A program made the translations under genes and the position numbers. Shown piece by piece: positions 36,904 through 46,435 of a stretch of 64,000 nucleotides of DNA. Origin of the DNA: CAWIVH01 sp963839475 (lineage in GTDB: Bacteria; Acidobacteriota; UBA6911); NCBI GenBank assembly GCA_963839475.1, contig CAWIVH010000013.1, forward strand, positions 1 to 64,000, given 5' to 3'. A model generated the notes under the pieces. That model saw nothing but the letters and a program-made list of their open reading frames with translations. It had not been told where the DNA came from and ran no database searches. How positions within the stretch are numbered: the stretch's first letter is position 1; each line of letters begins with the position of its first letter.

Positions 36904-38736
36904 ATGACCCAGGGAATCTTGAACCGAAGGGATTTCATCAAAACATCGATGACCGGATCCGTTGCGGCCTCTTCCTTGACGGGATCGATCGCGGCCACGG
37001 AAGTCGAGACGGGGGAAACCTCCGTCAGTAACGCTGCTGCGGTTCCCCCTGGTGCGATATACCGGGCGGATATGTCCCGATGCCATCCCGCCTCGGCACT
37101 CACCAGGAAATTCGAGAGGGACCGCTGGCAGCTGCTTGACTACGAAACCGAGGAAGGGATCAAGGGAGTAATGGCTACGGCCAGACCGGAACACCGGTGC
37201 GTCCAACTCACGCTCCCGCTGGATGTTTCCGGGCTTCATCATATCTACCTGGGAATCAACTACACCAAGGCGTCCTATACCGAGTTCTCTCCCTACGGAC
37301 AATTGGAGGTGAAGCTTACAGGGGACATTGGTTTCCGCAATGTGGCGGCAGAAACCGGCACGAAACTGCCGAACGGCGATCCCAAGATCGGCGATGGTCA
37401 GAACCTTTATAAAGCTATCCAGGAGACCTATTGGAAAACCGCCGACCTGTCAGGCCAATCCCTGGTATTCCGGCAGCCACGGGAAATCTATCGCCGGCCG
37501 GAACTGGCCCATTTCGCGAACCTGACCTATGTCAGGCTGGTGCCCCTCGACGAGGATGGAAAGCGGCGCTGGGACGAGATCCAACCCGCGGATGATACCA
37601 GGCGCGGGGCGATCATTTACTGCACCGGGAATTTCACCGGCCACACCAGCGGCACCTATACATTTCATCCGACCGACGAACAGTGGATCCGGGATGACTT
37701 TGCACCTTATGTCGGGTCCGATATCAAGCTTTTCATTTTCGAGGCGTTGCGAGGGAATTTCGCCGTTTACAGGACTAAGATCGCCGATATCGGGACGGAG
37801 GACAACCGCTGGCAGGAGAATTGGGTCGATCCTTTGGCTGTATACACGAGGCTCGCGCATGAAAATGGTCTGAAAATCCTGGCGAGCATGCGGATGATCG
37901 GGGCGCAATACCCAATGAACCGTGAACCGATTTCCTGGGCCCGTCATTATTGGAGAATGCGACAGTGGGCCAAGCGGGACCGCCAGGGGATTCCTCTCAC
38001 CGGACTAAGTATCGCATTCCCCGAGGTCCGTCAGTACTGGTTGAGCCTGCTGCGCGAGACCCTAGCTTATGGCACCGATGGGGTTGCGATTTATCTCAAC
38101 CGCGGGGCCCCGTTCGTATATTACGAAGAGCCGGTAGTGCGTAGCTTCCAGGAGAAGTACGGCCTTGATCCAAGGACCGTTCCGACCTCGGATTCGCGCT
38201 GGCAGACGCACTGTGCCCGCTTCATGTCGCAGTTCCTCCGCGAAATCCGCAAGCTGGTGGATGAAAAACCCGGGCGAGAGTTAGGGGTGACCATATCAGG
38301 GCAAACGGGCGAGTACGATAAGGACAGCAGCAGGTACGATCCCATTCGTTACGGCTGCGACATTGAAACATGGTTGCACGAACGAATCGTCGATTACCTC
38401 ATGCCGTCTCCGTATGTGGACCCGGAGCTTTTGCGCAAATGGCGCCGGATCGGAGGGCCCGGCGTTCATCTCTGGCCCGACCTGATGCCGCGCACCCAGA
38501 TGCCGCACGATTATGCCGCTCTCGCGAAAAAATATTACGAGGCCGGCGCCGACGGATATTGTGTTTGGGATGGTGAGCGACGGCAGCAGCGGATCAGCGA
38601 ATGGGCCAGCGTGCAGAGGCTGGGGCATCGGAACCTGCTCGATCGGATCATTGCGGAAGGACCGTCGTATCACAGGAAAGTCTACCTGAAATATTTTGCA
38701 GGATTTTCGGTGGAGATGTCCTTCCTGGACGGCTAG
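36904..38736 (+). CDS. Tat-exported glycoside hydrolase-like barrel protein
   Basis: The 610-residue protein opens with a textbook twin-arginine signal (LNRRDFIKTSMTG). A beta-rich region (about 50-260) precedes a TIM-barrel-like half (about 265-610) with NGLKILASMRM, GVAIYLNRGAPF, LGVTISGQTGEYD and AGADGYCVWDGE. The barrel resembles the GHL10-type putative glycoside hydrolases of Bacteroidetes and Acidobacteria, but I cannot name a characterised family or safely assign catalytic acids. GGAGGT precedes the ATG. It stands alone on the plus strand, and a role in glycan breakdown follows from the neighbourhood only. Confidence 0.6.
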   Translation: MTQGILNRRDFIKTSMTGSVAASSLTGSIAATEVETGETSVSNAAAVPPGAIYRADMSRCHPASALTRKFERDRWQLLDYETEEGIKGVMATARPEHRCVQLTLPLDVSGLHHIYLGINYTKASYTEFSPYGQLEVKLTGDIGFRNVAAETGTKLPNGDPKIGDGQNLYKAIQETYWKTADLSGQSLVFRQPREIYRRPELAHFANLTYVRLVPLDEDGKRRWDEIQPADDTRRGAIIYCTGNFTGHTSGTYTFHPTDEQWIRDDFAPYVGSDIKLFIFEALRGNFAVYRTKIADIGTEDNRWQENWVDPLAVYTRLAHENGLKILASMRMIGAQYPMNREPISWARHYWRMRQWAKRDRQGIPLTGLSIAFPEVRQYWLSLLRETLAYGTDGVAIYLNRGAPFVYYEEPVVRSFQEKYGLDPRTVPTSDSRWQTHCARFMSQFLREIRKLVDEKPGRELGVTISGQTGEYDKDSSRYDPIRYGCDIETWLHERIVDYLMPSPYVDPELLRKWRRIGGPGVHLWPDLMPRTQMPHDYAALAKKYYEAGADGYCVWDGERRQQRISEWASVQRLGHRNLLDRIIAEGPSYHRKVYLKYFAGFSVEMSFLDG

Positions 38737-39251
38737 CCGGAAAAGTGTACTGGCATCGAGTCCTAGACCCTCATGGTCAACGGAATGCTTGTCTGAGTGA
38801 AACCACTGAATCGCTCTCGATAGGAACAGGGGTGAGTAGAGGTTTATCCACGAGGCTCTTACATGACCCTGACTGCCGATGCTGCGAGCAAAAAAACAAG
38901 CAGATAGCGGTTCCGCAAATCTGTCTGAATCGCTCCTTCCATAAATGATCTGTTGAATTTGGAACAAGGCCCGTCCACTGGGCAAAAATCACGAGGAGCG
39001 TCCAATCGCGACATCATCCGCGACCTCTCCGTTTTCCTTCAAGAAGAATCAAGCTGAAATTCATGGAGATCAGGGATCGAGACACCTGATATCCCTCAGT
39101 AAGGGAGGACCTGCCGGGCACCCGTGAAAATGAGCCCCTCTCATTTTCACGGACGATTTTAGATAATAATTGTTTGGGATTTTCTTACATGCCATATTGG
39201 AAGAAGCGGGTTATTTTGCGAAATGCGCCGCAAAAGGCAGGGTGGAATCGA
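38737..39251. other. Non-coding region with perfect 13-bp hairpin (39122-39152)
   Basis: No gene is supported in this 515-base stretch. CCGTGAAAATGAG at 39122-39134 and its exact complement at 39140-39152 form a 13-base stem with loop CCCCT. It is too far (about 385 bases) from the preceding stop to be an ordinary terminator and has only a weak T-run after it. It may be the end of a lost insertion element, a small mobile repeat or a regulatory hairpin in the leader of the next gene. Confidence 0.5.
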
Positions 39252-40235
39252 ATGCGATCGAATGTGGGCGGTTCCTGTTTGCTCTTTTTTGCGCTATCCC
39301 TCGCAGTGCTGTGCCTGGGCCAGTCTGGTGAAAAAAGCGAAATCAGGACTTTCACTTACAAGAAGGTTGCGAACCTGGAGATCAAAGCGGACGTCCTCCG
39401 GGCTTCGGATGAGAGGGTACGTCCCATAATCATTTTCATCCACGGCGGCGCCCTCATCAATGGATCACGAGCCGGATCCGAGCTGAATCCACTGATGAAA
39501 GAGATATTTCTCGGTGCGGGGTACGTGATCGTATCTCTCGACTATCGCCTTGCGCCTGAAACCAAGCTGCCGGAGATCCTCCAGGATATTGAAGACGGCA
39601 TCGCCTGGGTCAGGCGTGATGGATCGCAGCTATTCCGGGCTGACACTCGCCGCATTGCCGTCGTAGGTAGTTCCGCGGGCGGATACCTGACCCTGACTGC
39701 AGGTTTTCGTGTCAAACCGCGACCGGATGTCCTGGTATCGTTTTGGGGATACGGGGACCTTATCGGCGAATGGCTGACCAAACCCAGCCGATACCCGCGC
39801 CACTGGAAGGTCACGATGTCGGAGGAAGATGCGAAGAAATTGGCGGCAGGCCCGCCGGTTTCGAACGCCGGCGACCGCAAGGGGGATGGATCCGCGTTCG
39901 CTCGCTTCTGCCGGCAGAAGGGAGAGTGGCCCAAGTCAATATCCGGCTGGGATCCTCAAGCGGAGGCTGAGAATTTCAAACCCTACATGGCCTTTCACAA
40001 CGTTTCTCAGGACTATCCGCCCACTCTGCTTATTCATGGATCGAACGACACCGATGTCCCCTACGAACAATCGTTGCTGATGTCGGTCCAGTTCACAAAA
40101 CTCCGAATAGAGCATCAACTCATCCCGCTATGTGGCCAGGAACACGGGTTCGGGGGAAAAGACGATCAAATGTTGCGCTCGATGTTCCAGTCGGCCATCG
40201 CATTCATCGATCGCCACGTGAAGAATTCAAAGTAG
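39252..40235 (+). CDS. Secreted alpha/beta-hydrolase (esterase/lipase)
   Basis: From the ATG at 39252 the protein has 327 residues with a signal peptide (about 1-24, SCLLFFALSLAVLCLGQ). The frame is open further upstream to 39174, but those starts lack ribosome-binding sites and would bury the signal. The fold shows the HGG oxyanion motif (FIHGGALINGS, near 64), nucleophile S141 in VGSSAGGY, the acid in IHGSNDTDVP and the histidine in GQEHGFGG. This is the pattern of acetyl-xylan, feruloyl and other small-ester hydrolases. The natural substrate is unknown, though a glycan ester fits the surrounding genes. Confidence 0.85.
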   Translation: MRSNVGGSCLLFFALSLAVLCLGQSGEKSEIRTFTYKKVANLEIKADVLRASDERVRPIIIFIHGGALINGSRAGSELNPLMKEIFLGAGYVIVSLDYRLAPETKLPEILQDIEDGIAWVRRDGSQLFRADTRRIAVVGSSAGGYLTLTAGFRVKPRPDVLVSFWGYGDLIGEWLTKPSRYPRHWKVTMSEEDAKKLAAGPPVSNAGDRKGDGSAFARFCRQKGEWPKSISGWDPQAEAENFKPYMAFHNVSQDYPPTLLIHGSNDTDVPYEQSLLMSVQFTKLRIEHQLIPLCGQEHGFGGKDDQMLRSMFQSAIAFIDRHVKNSK

Positions 40236-40362
40236 CGGATTCGGAATAAATCTGCCGGGCGTGTTTCGGCCCGACAATGAATTTCACCCACGGGGAACCG
40301 ATATTTGCGCCCCGAAGGCCGTCACATACTGATGGGCGCCCGAAGCCTCGATTGGAGATACC

Positions 40363-41292
40363 ATGGTGATGCCGAATAAACAGGAATGCGATCCGAAAGG
40401 TAATATGCCCAGCCGAAGGGGTTTTTTGCGTGTTGCCGGAATGTCCACTCTTGCCTTTTCATCGAGCCCCGCTCCCGGCAAGGATGGGCCGGTAAAGACG
40501 GAAACGGTGCCAAAGTCCAGGATAAAGGTGGCGCAGGTGAAAGTGGTTCCCAAAAAGGGGGAGATGGATGCCAATCATCAGCTCTTGAACGGCATCCTGC
40601 AGCAGCTGGAACAGGAGCATCCGGATGTCGATGTTGTGGTCACTTCAGAGGGTTTCCTCGATGGGTACGTCTCCACGGAACCCAAAGTGCAGAAATCGGA
40701 CATGATCCGGTACGCGATAGATCCGGCGACCTCGCCGTATGCGCGCTCGGTGTCGGACTGGGCGCGAAGTCACCGATCCTGGTTCATATTCGGCTGCACA
40801 CGCGCGCAGGAGGGACGCCCGTACAATACCGCCCTGATTTATAACCGCACCGGCAATTTGATCGGTTGGTACGACAAACTGCACCTGTTACAGCACGATC
40901 ACAAGTATGAACCGGGAAAAACGCTCGACGTTTACCAATCTGATTTCGGGCTGTTCGGCATTTTGATTTGCGCCGACCGGCGCTGGCCGGAGACCGTGAG
41001 GACTCTGGCCCTGAAGGGCGCGAGGGTGGTCTTCAACCCGACTTACGGAATGCACAATGACCTGAACCTGTGCATGATGCGGACACGCGCATACGAGAGC
41101 GAAATCCTGATTGTGTTTACCCATCCGCAGCAGGCTCTGATTACGGACCCCGAAGGACAGGTACTGCGCAACGACGACGACGACAGCCACCGCGTGATTG
41201 TGACCGAGATAGACCTCGCCGCGTCGGATGTCAGGCGGGCCGGAGAGTCGGGACACCTGCGTCACCGCAGGCCTGACGTCTATAAGCTCTAA
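40363..41292 (+). CDS. Carbon-nitrogen hydrolase (nitrilase superfamily), Tat-exported
   Basis: The 309-residue protein has a twin-arginine motif near the start (PSRRGFLRVAGMSTL) and then a complete nitrilase fold. The triad is E96 (VVTSEGFLDGY), K172 (GWYDKLHLL) and C203 (ILICADRRWPE). Members cleave amides or nitriles, or transfer acyl groups; exported versions are uncommon and their substrates are unknown. TGGAGATACC before the ATG is a fair ribosome-binding site. The gene lies about 130 bases after the esterase and may be cotranscribed with it. A second exported paralogue lies at 46436-47323. Confidence 0.85.
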   Translation: MVMPNKQECDPKGNMPSRRGFLRVAGMSTLAFSSSPAPGKDGPVKTETVPKSRIKVAQVKVVPKKGEMDANHQLLNGILQQLEQEHPDVDVVVTSEGFLDGYVSTEPKVQKSDMIRYAIDPATSPYARSVSDWARSHRSWFIFGCTRAQEGRPYNTALIYNRTGNLIGWYDKLHLLQHDHKYEPGKTLDVYQSDFGLFGILICADRRWPETVRTLALKGARVVFNPTYGMHNDLNLCMMRTRAYESEILIVFTHPQQALITDPEGQVLRNDDDDSHRVIVTEIDLAASDVRRAGESGHLRHRRPDVYKL

Positions 41293-41567
41293 CCGTTTGC
41301 CGCTTGCCTGGTGCACTGCATGCCGGAGCTGCAAAAGCATGCGGTGGAACAGGCATCCTCGGGGAAGAGAGCGAATTCCGAAATGCTGCGATGCTGCGCT
41401 GGCCCGTCGATGCGGCCGGCATCCACGGCGATCTCCTGCTTCCGGCAAAAATGTGATTTAATCCGCTCTGCCGAAAGAAAAAAGCGTGTAGGCATAACGA
41501 AAATTCCATGTGATAATTCCCAATAATATTGTAAAAATGGGCCACGCCGACAATTACGGAGGGAACA

Positions 41568-42635
41568 TTGCATATAAGCAGAAGGGATTTCATCGCCACG
41601 GGAGCAGCCGTGACGGCGCTGGGGCGGGGAGCCGGGGCCGCGCATTCTCCGACCGAGCCGGCCGCACAGTTTGTTGTCGATTGCCAGAGCCACCTCTATT
41701 TTCCGGAAATCCTTGCCCGCATGGAGAAGCGGACGGAGGACCCGGTGGTGTTCACAAAGGATGGCGAGCGCTGGGTACGCATGGGGCCGTGGCTTCGCCG
41801 GGTTCTGCCCAAGCACATGGACGTCCAGGCCAAGCTCGCCGACATGGATGCCAACGGGATTTCGATCACAACCCTCAGCATCAATGATCCCGGGCCGGAG
41901 TGGTTTGGAGCGGATGGGCCGGCGGTGGCCCGGGAGTGCAATGACTTCATCGCCGGCGTCGTGCGTTCGCACCCGCAGCGTTTCGTCGGGCTATGCGTGC
42001 TGCCACTGCAGGATATGAAAGCCACGCAAGTAGAGCTCGAGAGATGCGTTCGGCAGCTCGGGATGAAGGGGATCCTCCTGTACACGAATCTGGCCGGCCG
42101 CTTTGCCGACGAGCCTGAATTCCGTCCGCTGTTCGCCCAGGCCGTAGACTATGACATACCCATTCTTCTCCATCCGGCAAAGCCGATCACGTCGGACATC
42201 GTGAAAGACTACGAGATGATCAGTTCCCTCGGCAATATGTTCGACGATACGATCGCGCTGAACCGCATCCTGCTGTCGGGCATACTCGACCAGTACCCCA
42301 AACTGAAGCTGGTCTGTCCTCACCTGGGTGGGACCCTGCCCTTTATCATCGGAAGGATCGACCATCAGGTGAGTGTGCTGAAGCGAGGCCCGAAGTACCT
42401 GACGAAGGCGCCGAGCGAATACCTGAAACAGGTGTACCTCGACATTGTGTCTCCGTTGCCCCTGGCGATGCGTTTCGCCTGGGAACTGATGGGACCCGAT
42501 CATCTCCTCTATGCCACCGATCATCCGTGGGTTGATCCGAAGCTCATTCTGGACGGCCTGCGCAGCCTCTCGCTGCCGAAGGCAGACGAAGAGAAGATCC
42601 TCGGCGGCAACGCCAAAAGACTGTTCCGGCTCTGA
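41568..42635 (+). CDS. Amidohydrolase family 2 (ACMSD-like), Tat-exported, TTG start
   Basis: The start codon is a TTG at 41568, supported by a strong GGAGGG site four bases upstream. It puts a twin-arginine signal right at the N-terminus (HISRRDFIATGAAV). The 355-residue protein has the amidohydrolase_2 barrel: PILLHPAKP, LVCPHLGGTLPF and LLYATDHPW. The first metal motif, normally HxH, reads Q40-S-H42 (VDCQSHLYFP), so one ligand is changed. Relatives include ACMSD and gamma-resorcylate decarboxylase. Decarboxylase or hydrolase activity cannot be decided from the sequence. The next gene follows after 23 bases. Confidence 0.8.
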   Translation: MHISRRDFIATGAAVTALGRGAGAAHSPTEPAAQFVVDCQSHLYFPEILARMEKRTEDPVVFTKDGERWVRMGPWLRRVLPKHMDVQAKLADMDANGISITTLSINDPGPEWFGADGPAVARECNDFIAGVVRSHPQRFVGLCVLPLQDMKATQVELERCVRQLGMKGILLYTNLAGRFADEPEFRPLFAQAVDYDIPILLHPAKPITSDIVKDYEMISSLGNMFDDTIALNRILLSGILDQYPKLKLVCPHLGGTLPFIIGRIDHQVSVLKRGPKYLTKAPSEYLKQVYLDIVSPLPLAMRFAWELMGPDHLLYATDHPWVDPKLILDGLRSLSLPKADEEKILGGNAKRLFRL

Positions 42636-42658
42636 TCCGGATCTCAGTAGGGGGACCC

Positions 42659-43669
42659 ATGATGACAACGCTCGCATTCTTCTTATTATTGCTTCAGCCC
42701 CAGGCCGCGCGGAAACCGGGCAGCCAGCTGGACCAACTCCCACCAAACATCGAGGTGCTGACCTACTTCGGCGAGAGAGCCGATATATCTCCCGACAACC
42801 AGAGCGTTGCTTTCATGGCCAAGAGCTTCGGTGACGCGATGGTGATCGATCTGAAGACGCGTGCAATCCGATGTCTGACCTGCAATGTCCCGGGGGTGGC
42901 CTTCTTGAGGGTCATGCACTTCTCCACTGGTGACTACCTTCTGATCGGGCCAGATCACTTCGAGGACATCCGGACCAGCCGGGCCCGCGACAACGAGCTT
43001 TGGTTCCTGAGCAAGGAACGTGGATCGAAGCCTGTGCGACTGGGGCAGAAGATGAGCGAGGGGGCAGCGGTCTCCAAAAAGAGCCTTAAAATCGCATTTT
43101 CTCAGGTGTCGGCTCAGGCCACGGACCTGGCGCCGGAAGCATCCAGGATCATCGTGGCGGATCTGGACGTGTCCGGACCTACTCCCCGCCTGCGGAACCA
43201 GAAAACAGTGCACGAAAGCCGGGACCGGAGCTGTGTCCTGGAGGCGCAGGATTTTTACGACAACGACACAAAGTTGACCTTCACCTGTTACGAACCCAAG
43301 GGACTGGCGTCAACCATGGGGATCGATCTCGCCTCCGGCAAGATTACCAATTTTTCTCAGGCACCGGGCACCTACAACGAGGTGGAAGGCATTTTCTCTG
43401 ACGGGAAATACACCTGTGTCGAGTCCGATCGCCAGTGCGACACACTCGGCGGGCAACGCGGCGGCTCCAACATCGATATCTGGAAGCTGAGACTCGACGG
43501 AACCGGGAAGGATTTTGTCCGTCTGACCCATTTCAACGATTTCGAACACGGGAAAGCCTCCAACCCGGTGGTGTCGACCGACGGCCGCTTCATGGCCTTT
43601 CAGTCCGCACGCACGACGGACCCTGCCGGGGTCGGATATGGAATCCTGATTTACTGGTTCAAAAAGTAA
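42659..43669 (+). CDS. Secreted TolB/PD40-type beta-propeller protein
   Basis: The 336-residue protein has a short signal-like start (MMTTLAFFLLLLQP). Repeats of the PD40 type can be seen: RADISPDNQSVAFMA near the N-terminus, a middle SKKSLKIAFSQ, and VSTDGRFMAFQSAR at the end. Such TolB-like propellers bind proteins or peptides and are often fused to enzymes; here no enzyme domain is present. AGGGGG precedes the ATG. It is 23 bases behind the amidohydrolase and 35 before the sialidase-like gene, so the three probably form one transcript. Confidence 0.65.
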   Translation: MMTTLAFFLLLLQPQAARKPGSQLDQLPPNIEVLTYFGERADISPDNQSVAFMAKSFGDAMVIDLKTRAIRCLTCNVPGVAFLRVMHFSTGDYLLIGPDHFEDIRTSRARDNELWFLSKERGSKPVRLGQKMSEGAAVSKKSLKIAFSQVSAQATDLAPEASRIIVADLDVSGPTPRLRNQKTVHESRDRSCVLEAQDFYDNDTKLTFTCYEPKGLASTMGIDLASGKITNFSQAPGTYNEVEGIFSDGKYTCVESDRQCDTLGGQRGGSNIDIWKLRLDGTGKDFVRLTHFNDFEHGKASNPVVSTDGRFMAFQSARTTDPAGVGYGILIYWFKK

Positions 43670-43704
43670 GCCTTTTTTTCAAGCCAACGTTTTGGGAGGA
43701 TCGC

Positions 43705-44823
43705 ATGAACCGGAAGGCCATTTTTGCATTCCTGATGATGCTCTGCATCGGTTGCGCCATCGCTCTGGAGTCCGCTCCCGCCGGCAAGGGAACTATGAAA
43801 CACGTGATCGTTTCCGGAGCGCCGGGGCGTTTCAGCGGCTGGCCGGCGAATAACGGCGTATGGATCTGGGGCAACGAAATCCTCGTGGGATTCACCTACG
43901 GATACTACGAATTCAAAGGGGATTCACATTCCATCGCCGGCGATAAACCGCAGATAGTTGCGCTGGCGCGGAGCAAAGACGGCGGCGAAACCTGGGCAGT
44001 TGAGGCGCACCCGGAACTGGGGGACAAAAAGGCAACCCCGAGCCCCGGCGGCATCGACTTCACTCATCCCGATTTTGCCCTCCGCTGCGGAGACCGGGAA
44101 CCTTTCTTCCACTATTCTTACGACCGCGGGAAAACATGGAAGGGACCCTACGCCCTGGGGGATTTTGGAAAGGGACTGAAACTGACCAACCGTACCGATT
44201 ACGTCGTCAACGGGAAAGACGACGCCATGCTGTTCCTTTCCGCGAACTCGGAAGGAATCCAGGCCGGCAACTACAAGGATCGGGTGTTCATGGCCAGGAC
44301 CAAAGACGGCGGGAAGACGTTCGAGTTCGTTTCCTGGGTCAACGGAGAACCCCTGTCTGTCAGGGGGGTGATGCCCTCTACTGTTCGCATTTCGCCGACT
44401 GAACTCGTATCTGTGCTTCGTCGCCGCCTCGATCCCCAGAACGGCAGGGGTTCCGAAGTCTGCTGGGTGGATGCCTGGGGTTCGAAAGATAACGGCTCAT
44501 CATGGTCGTTTTTGTCCCGCATCGCCTATACCGACCTGGGGCGGCGTAACGGCAATCCGCCGGCCCAGGTCCGCCTGAAGGATGGCCGGTTGTGCGCTGC
44601 TTATGGTTTTCGCGCGGTTCCTTACGGGATGAGGGCCAAGGTCAGCAGCGACAACGGTGCAAGCTGGGGGCCAGAGATCGTGCTGCGGGATGACGCCGGA
44701 ACCTGGGACTTCGGATATCCCAGATCGGTCGTGAGGCCGGACGGCAAGGTCGTGACGATGTACTATTACACAACAGCCCAGCGCCCGGCGCAGCACATTG
44801 CCGCTACGATCTGGGAACCCTAG
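43705..44823 (+). CDS. Sialidase-like (BNR/Asp-box) secreted protein
   Basis: The ATG at 43705 has GGGAGGA upstream and begins a signal peptide (MNRKAIFAFLMMLCIGCAIA, perhaps a lipoprotein with IGC). The open frame extends 90 codons upstream over the preceding gene and is not coding there. The 372-residue protein carries five Asp-box-like motifs: SKDGGETW, SYDRGKTW, TKDGGKTF, SKDNGSSW and SSDNGASW, as in six-bladed sialidases (GH33 and relatives). I did not confirm the arginine triad and Tyr/Glu pair of true sialidases, so lyase or non-sialidase glycan hydrolase activity is possible. Confidence 0.8.
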   Translation: MNRKAIFAFLMMLCIGCAIALESAPAGKGTMKHVIVSGAPGRFSGWPANNGVWIWGNEILVGFTYGYYEFKGDSHSIAGDKPQIVALARSKDGGETWAVEAHPELGDKKATPSPGGIDFTHPDFALRCGDREPFFHYSYDRGKTWKGPYALGDFGKGLKLTNRTDYVVNGKDDAMLFLSANSEGIQAGNYKDRVFMARTKDGGKTFEFVSWVNGEPLSVRGVMPSTVRISPTELVSVLRRRLDPQNGRGSEVCWVDAWGSKDNGSSWSFLSRIAYTDLGRRNGNPPAQVRLKDGRLCAAYGFRAVPYGMRAKVSSDNGASWGPEIVLRDDAGTWDFGYPRSVVRPDGKVVTMYYYTTAQRPAQHIAATIWEP

Positions 44824-44859
44824 GACGCAGAAGGAATTTTGCCGCTTCACCACAGAAGA

Positions 44860-44893
44860 ACGGAGAGCACAGAGATTCCAGTGTGCTCTCCGT
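44860..44893. terminator. Hairpin between convergent genes
   Basis: An exact 11-base inverted repeat (ACGGAGAGCAC at 44860-44870 and its complement at 44883-44893) lies 37 bases after a plus-strand stop and about 150 bases beyond the end of the opposing gene. It may serve as a bidirectional terminator. The surrounding text (CACCACAGAAG, CTCCGTGTCTCAGTG) resembles CACAGAG-type intergenic repeats. Confidence 0.45.
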
Positions 44894-45041
44894 TGCCTCT
44901 ATTATTGCGGTTATCGACAATCTCCGTGTCTCAGTGTTCGTTTATCTGGATTGGACACGGGCAAACCACCTGCAATCGCAAGATTCTCTCTCAGGTCAAG
45001 TGCAACATCCTTCTTGAGATCGCCGGTCCTTTCTTTCTGCT

Positions 45042-46334
45042 TTATTTCACGACGTAAGGGCTGCGATACGGGTGACGCGTCAGTAATTTGTTGGCCTCTT
45101 CATCCCCGGCAAATCGCGTCCCTGCCGGTTCCAGGGCGAGCTTGCGGCCGGTGCGATAACTGGCGTTTGCGATGTGCACGAGATCCGTCGAGGTGACCCC
45201 CTCCTGGATGTCGGCCACGAGATCCTGCGAGCGGCGGGAACGGATCGCTTCGAGAAAATTCGTGACGTGGGCGGTGTTTTCGTCGTCCTTTCCTTCGACG
45301 ATCTTCATGGCTTCTCCGGGCTGACGCTTGTCGCCGAGGAAGATCTTGAATCCGGCGTCTTCTAGCACCATGTAGCCTTCGCTGCCGTAGAAAAGGTTTC
45401 CGACAAAATTTTCACCGCGCAGTTCCATCTCGCTTTCGCCGCCCGTGTTCAAGCCCCGGACCTCGAACACCATCTCGCAATCCCCATAGTCGTAAATGGA
45501 AATCTGCGTATTTGGGGTTTCCTGGTCGTCGTCGTAGACGTACTTGCCGCCCGAGCTGAAAACTGTTTTAGGGTTGACAGTCTTCTTCAGACCCCAGCGT
45601 GCGATGTCGAGTTCGTGGATCCCCTGGTTGCCGATCTCTCCGTTGCCGGTATCCCAGAACCAGTGCCAGGTATAGAGGAACCGGTTTTCGTTGAACGGCC
45701 GGGCCGCGGCTGGACCCAGGAAAAGGTCCCAGTTGACCGTTGCGGGGACCGTCGAGTCGGTTTTTTTGCCGATGGATTTCCGCCTTTTGTAGCACAGACC
45801 GCGTGCCATGTAGACTTTCCCGATGACACCCTGGTGCAGCAGTTCGATGGCGCGCTTCTTGTGAACCAGGCTGCGCCGCTGCATGCCGCACTGGACGATG
45901 CGATTGTGCTTCCGTGCAGCCGCCACGACCAGCGGGCCCTCGAAGGGATTATAGGTTACGGGCTTTTCCACGTAAACGTCTTTGCCTGCCTGACACGCCC
46001 ATAGGGTGGCCAGGGCATGCCAGTGGTTGGGAGCGCAAATGATCACTGCGTCCACGCCCTTGTCCTCGTAGAGTTTCCTCAGGTCCTGATAAGCCTTGGG
46101 TTTGACATTGCGGGCTTTGCTGAATAATTCGATGGCGCGATCTGTCTGTCGGGTGTCGATGTCGCATACGGCGACCAGATTTACATCCTGCCGGCGTATG
46201 AAATCGCCGACATGGCCTCTGCCGCGACCTCCGACGCCTACGATAGCCACGTTGACCTTATCGTTGGCGGACCAGGATCGTGCCTCAAATGTCAGGCCGG
46301 CCGCCACCGAACCCAGGAATTCACGACGGTTCAT
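45042..46334 (-). CDS. Gfo/Idh/MocA family oxidoreductase, Tat-exported (1)
   Basis: The 430-residue protein has a twin-arginine signal (MNRREFLGSVAAG). A Rossmann domain follows with VGVGGRGRGH near 32-41, then APNHWHA and the EKPV motif (Lys near 120) that contacts nicotinamide, and GNQGIHELDIARW in the substrate domain. The family uses tightly bound NAD(P); Tat export of the folded, cofactor-loaded protein is known for glucose-fructose oxidoreductase, so a periplasmic sugar oxidoreductase or NAD-dependent glycosidase is plausible. AAGGAG lies before the ATG. It is the third gene of a likely operon with the nitrilase-like gene and another family member. Confidence 0.88.
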   Translation of the reverse strand: MNRREFLGSVAAGLTFEARSWSANDKVNVAIVGVGGRGRGHVGDFIRRQDVNLVAVCDIDTRQTDRAIELFSKARNVKPKAYQDLRKLYEDKGVDAVIICAPNHWHALATLWACQAGKDVYVEKPVTYNPFEGPLVVAAARKHNRIVQCGMQRRSLVHKKRAIELLHQGVIGKVYMARGLCYKRRKSIGKKTDSTVPATVNWDLFLGPAAARPFNENRFLYTWHWFWDTGNGEIGNQGIHELDIARWGLKKTVNPKTVFSSGGKYVYDDDQETPNTQISIYDYGDCEMVFEVRGLNTGGESEMELRGENFVGNLFYGSEGYMVLEDAGFKIFLGDKRQPGEAMKIVEGKDDENTAHVTNFLEAIRSRRSQDLVADIQEGVTSTDLVHIANASYRTGRKLALEPAGTRFAGDEEANKLLTRHPYRSPYVVK

Positions 46335-46435
46335 TTGTTTTCTCCTTGTGTGGAATCAATGCTTATCCGGTAATTCCCCGTAAATCCCGGGGCGTCGATA
46401 AAGGATCGGACCCTTGCCTATCCATCTGTCTCCGT

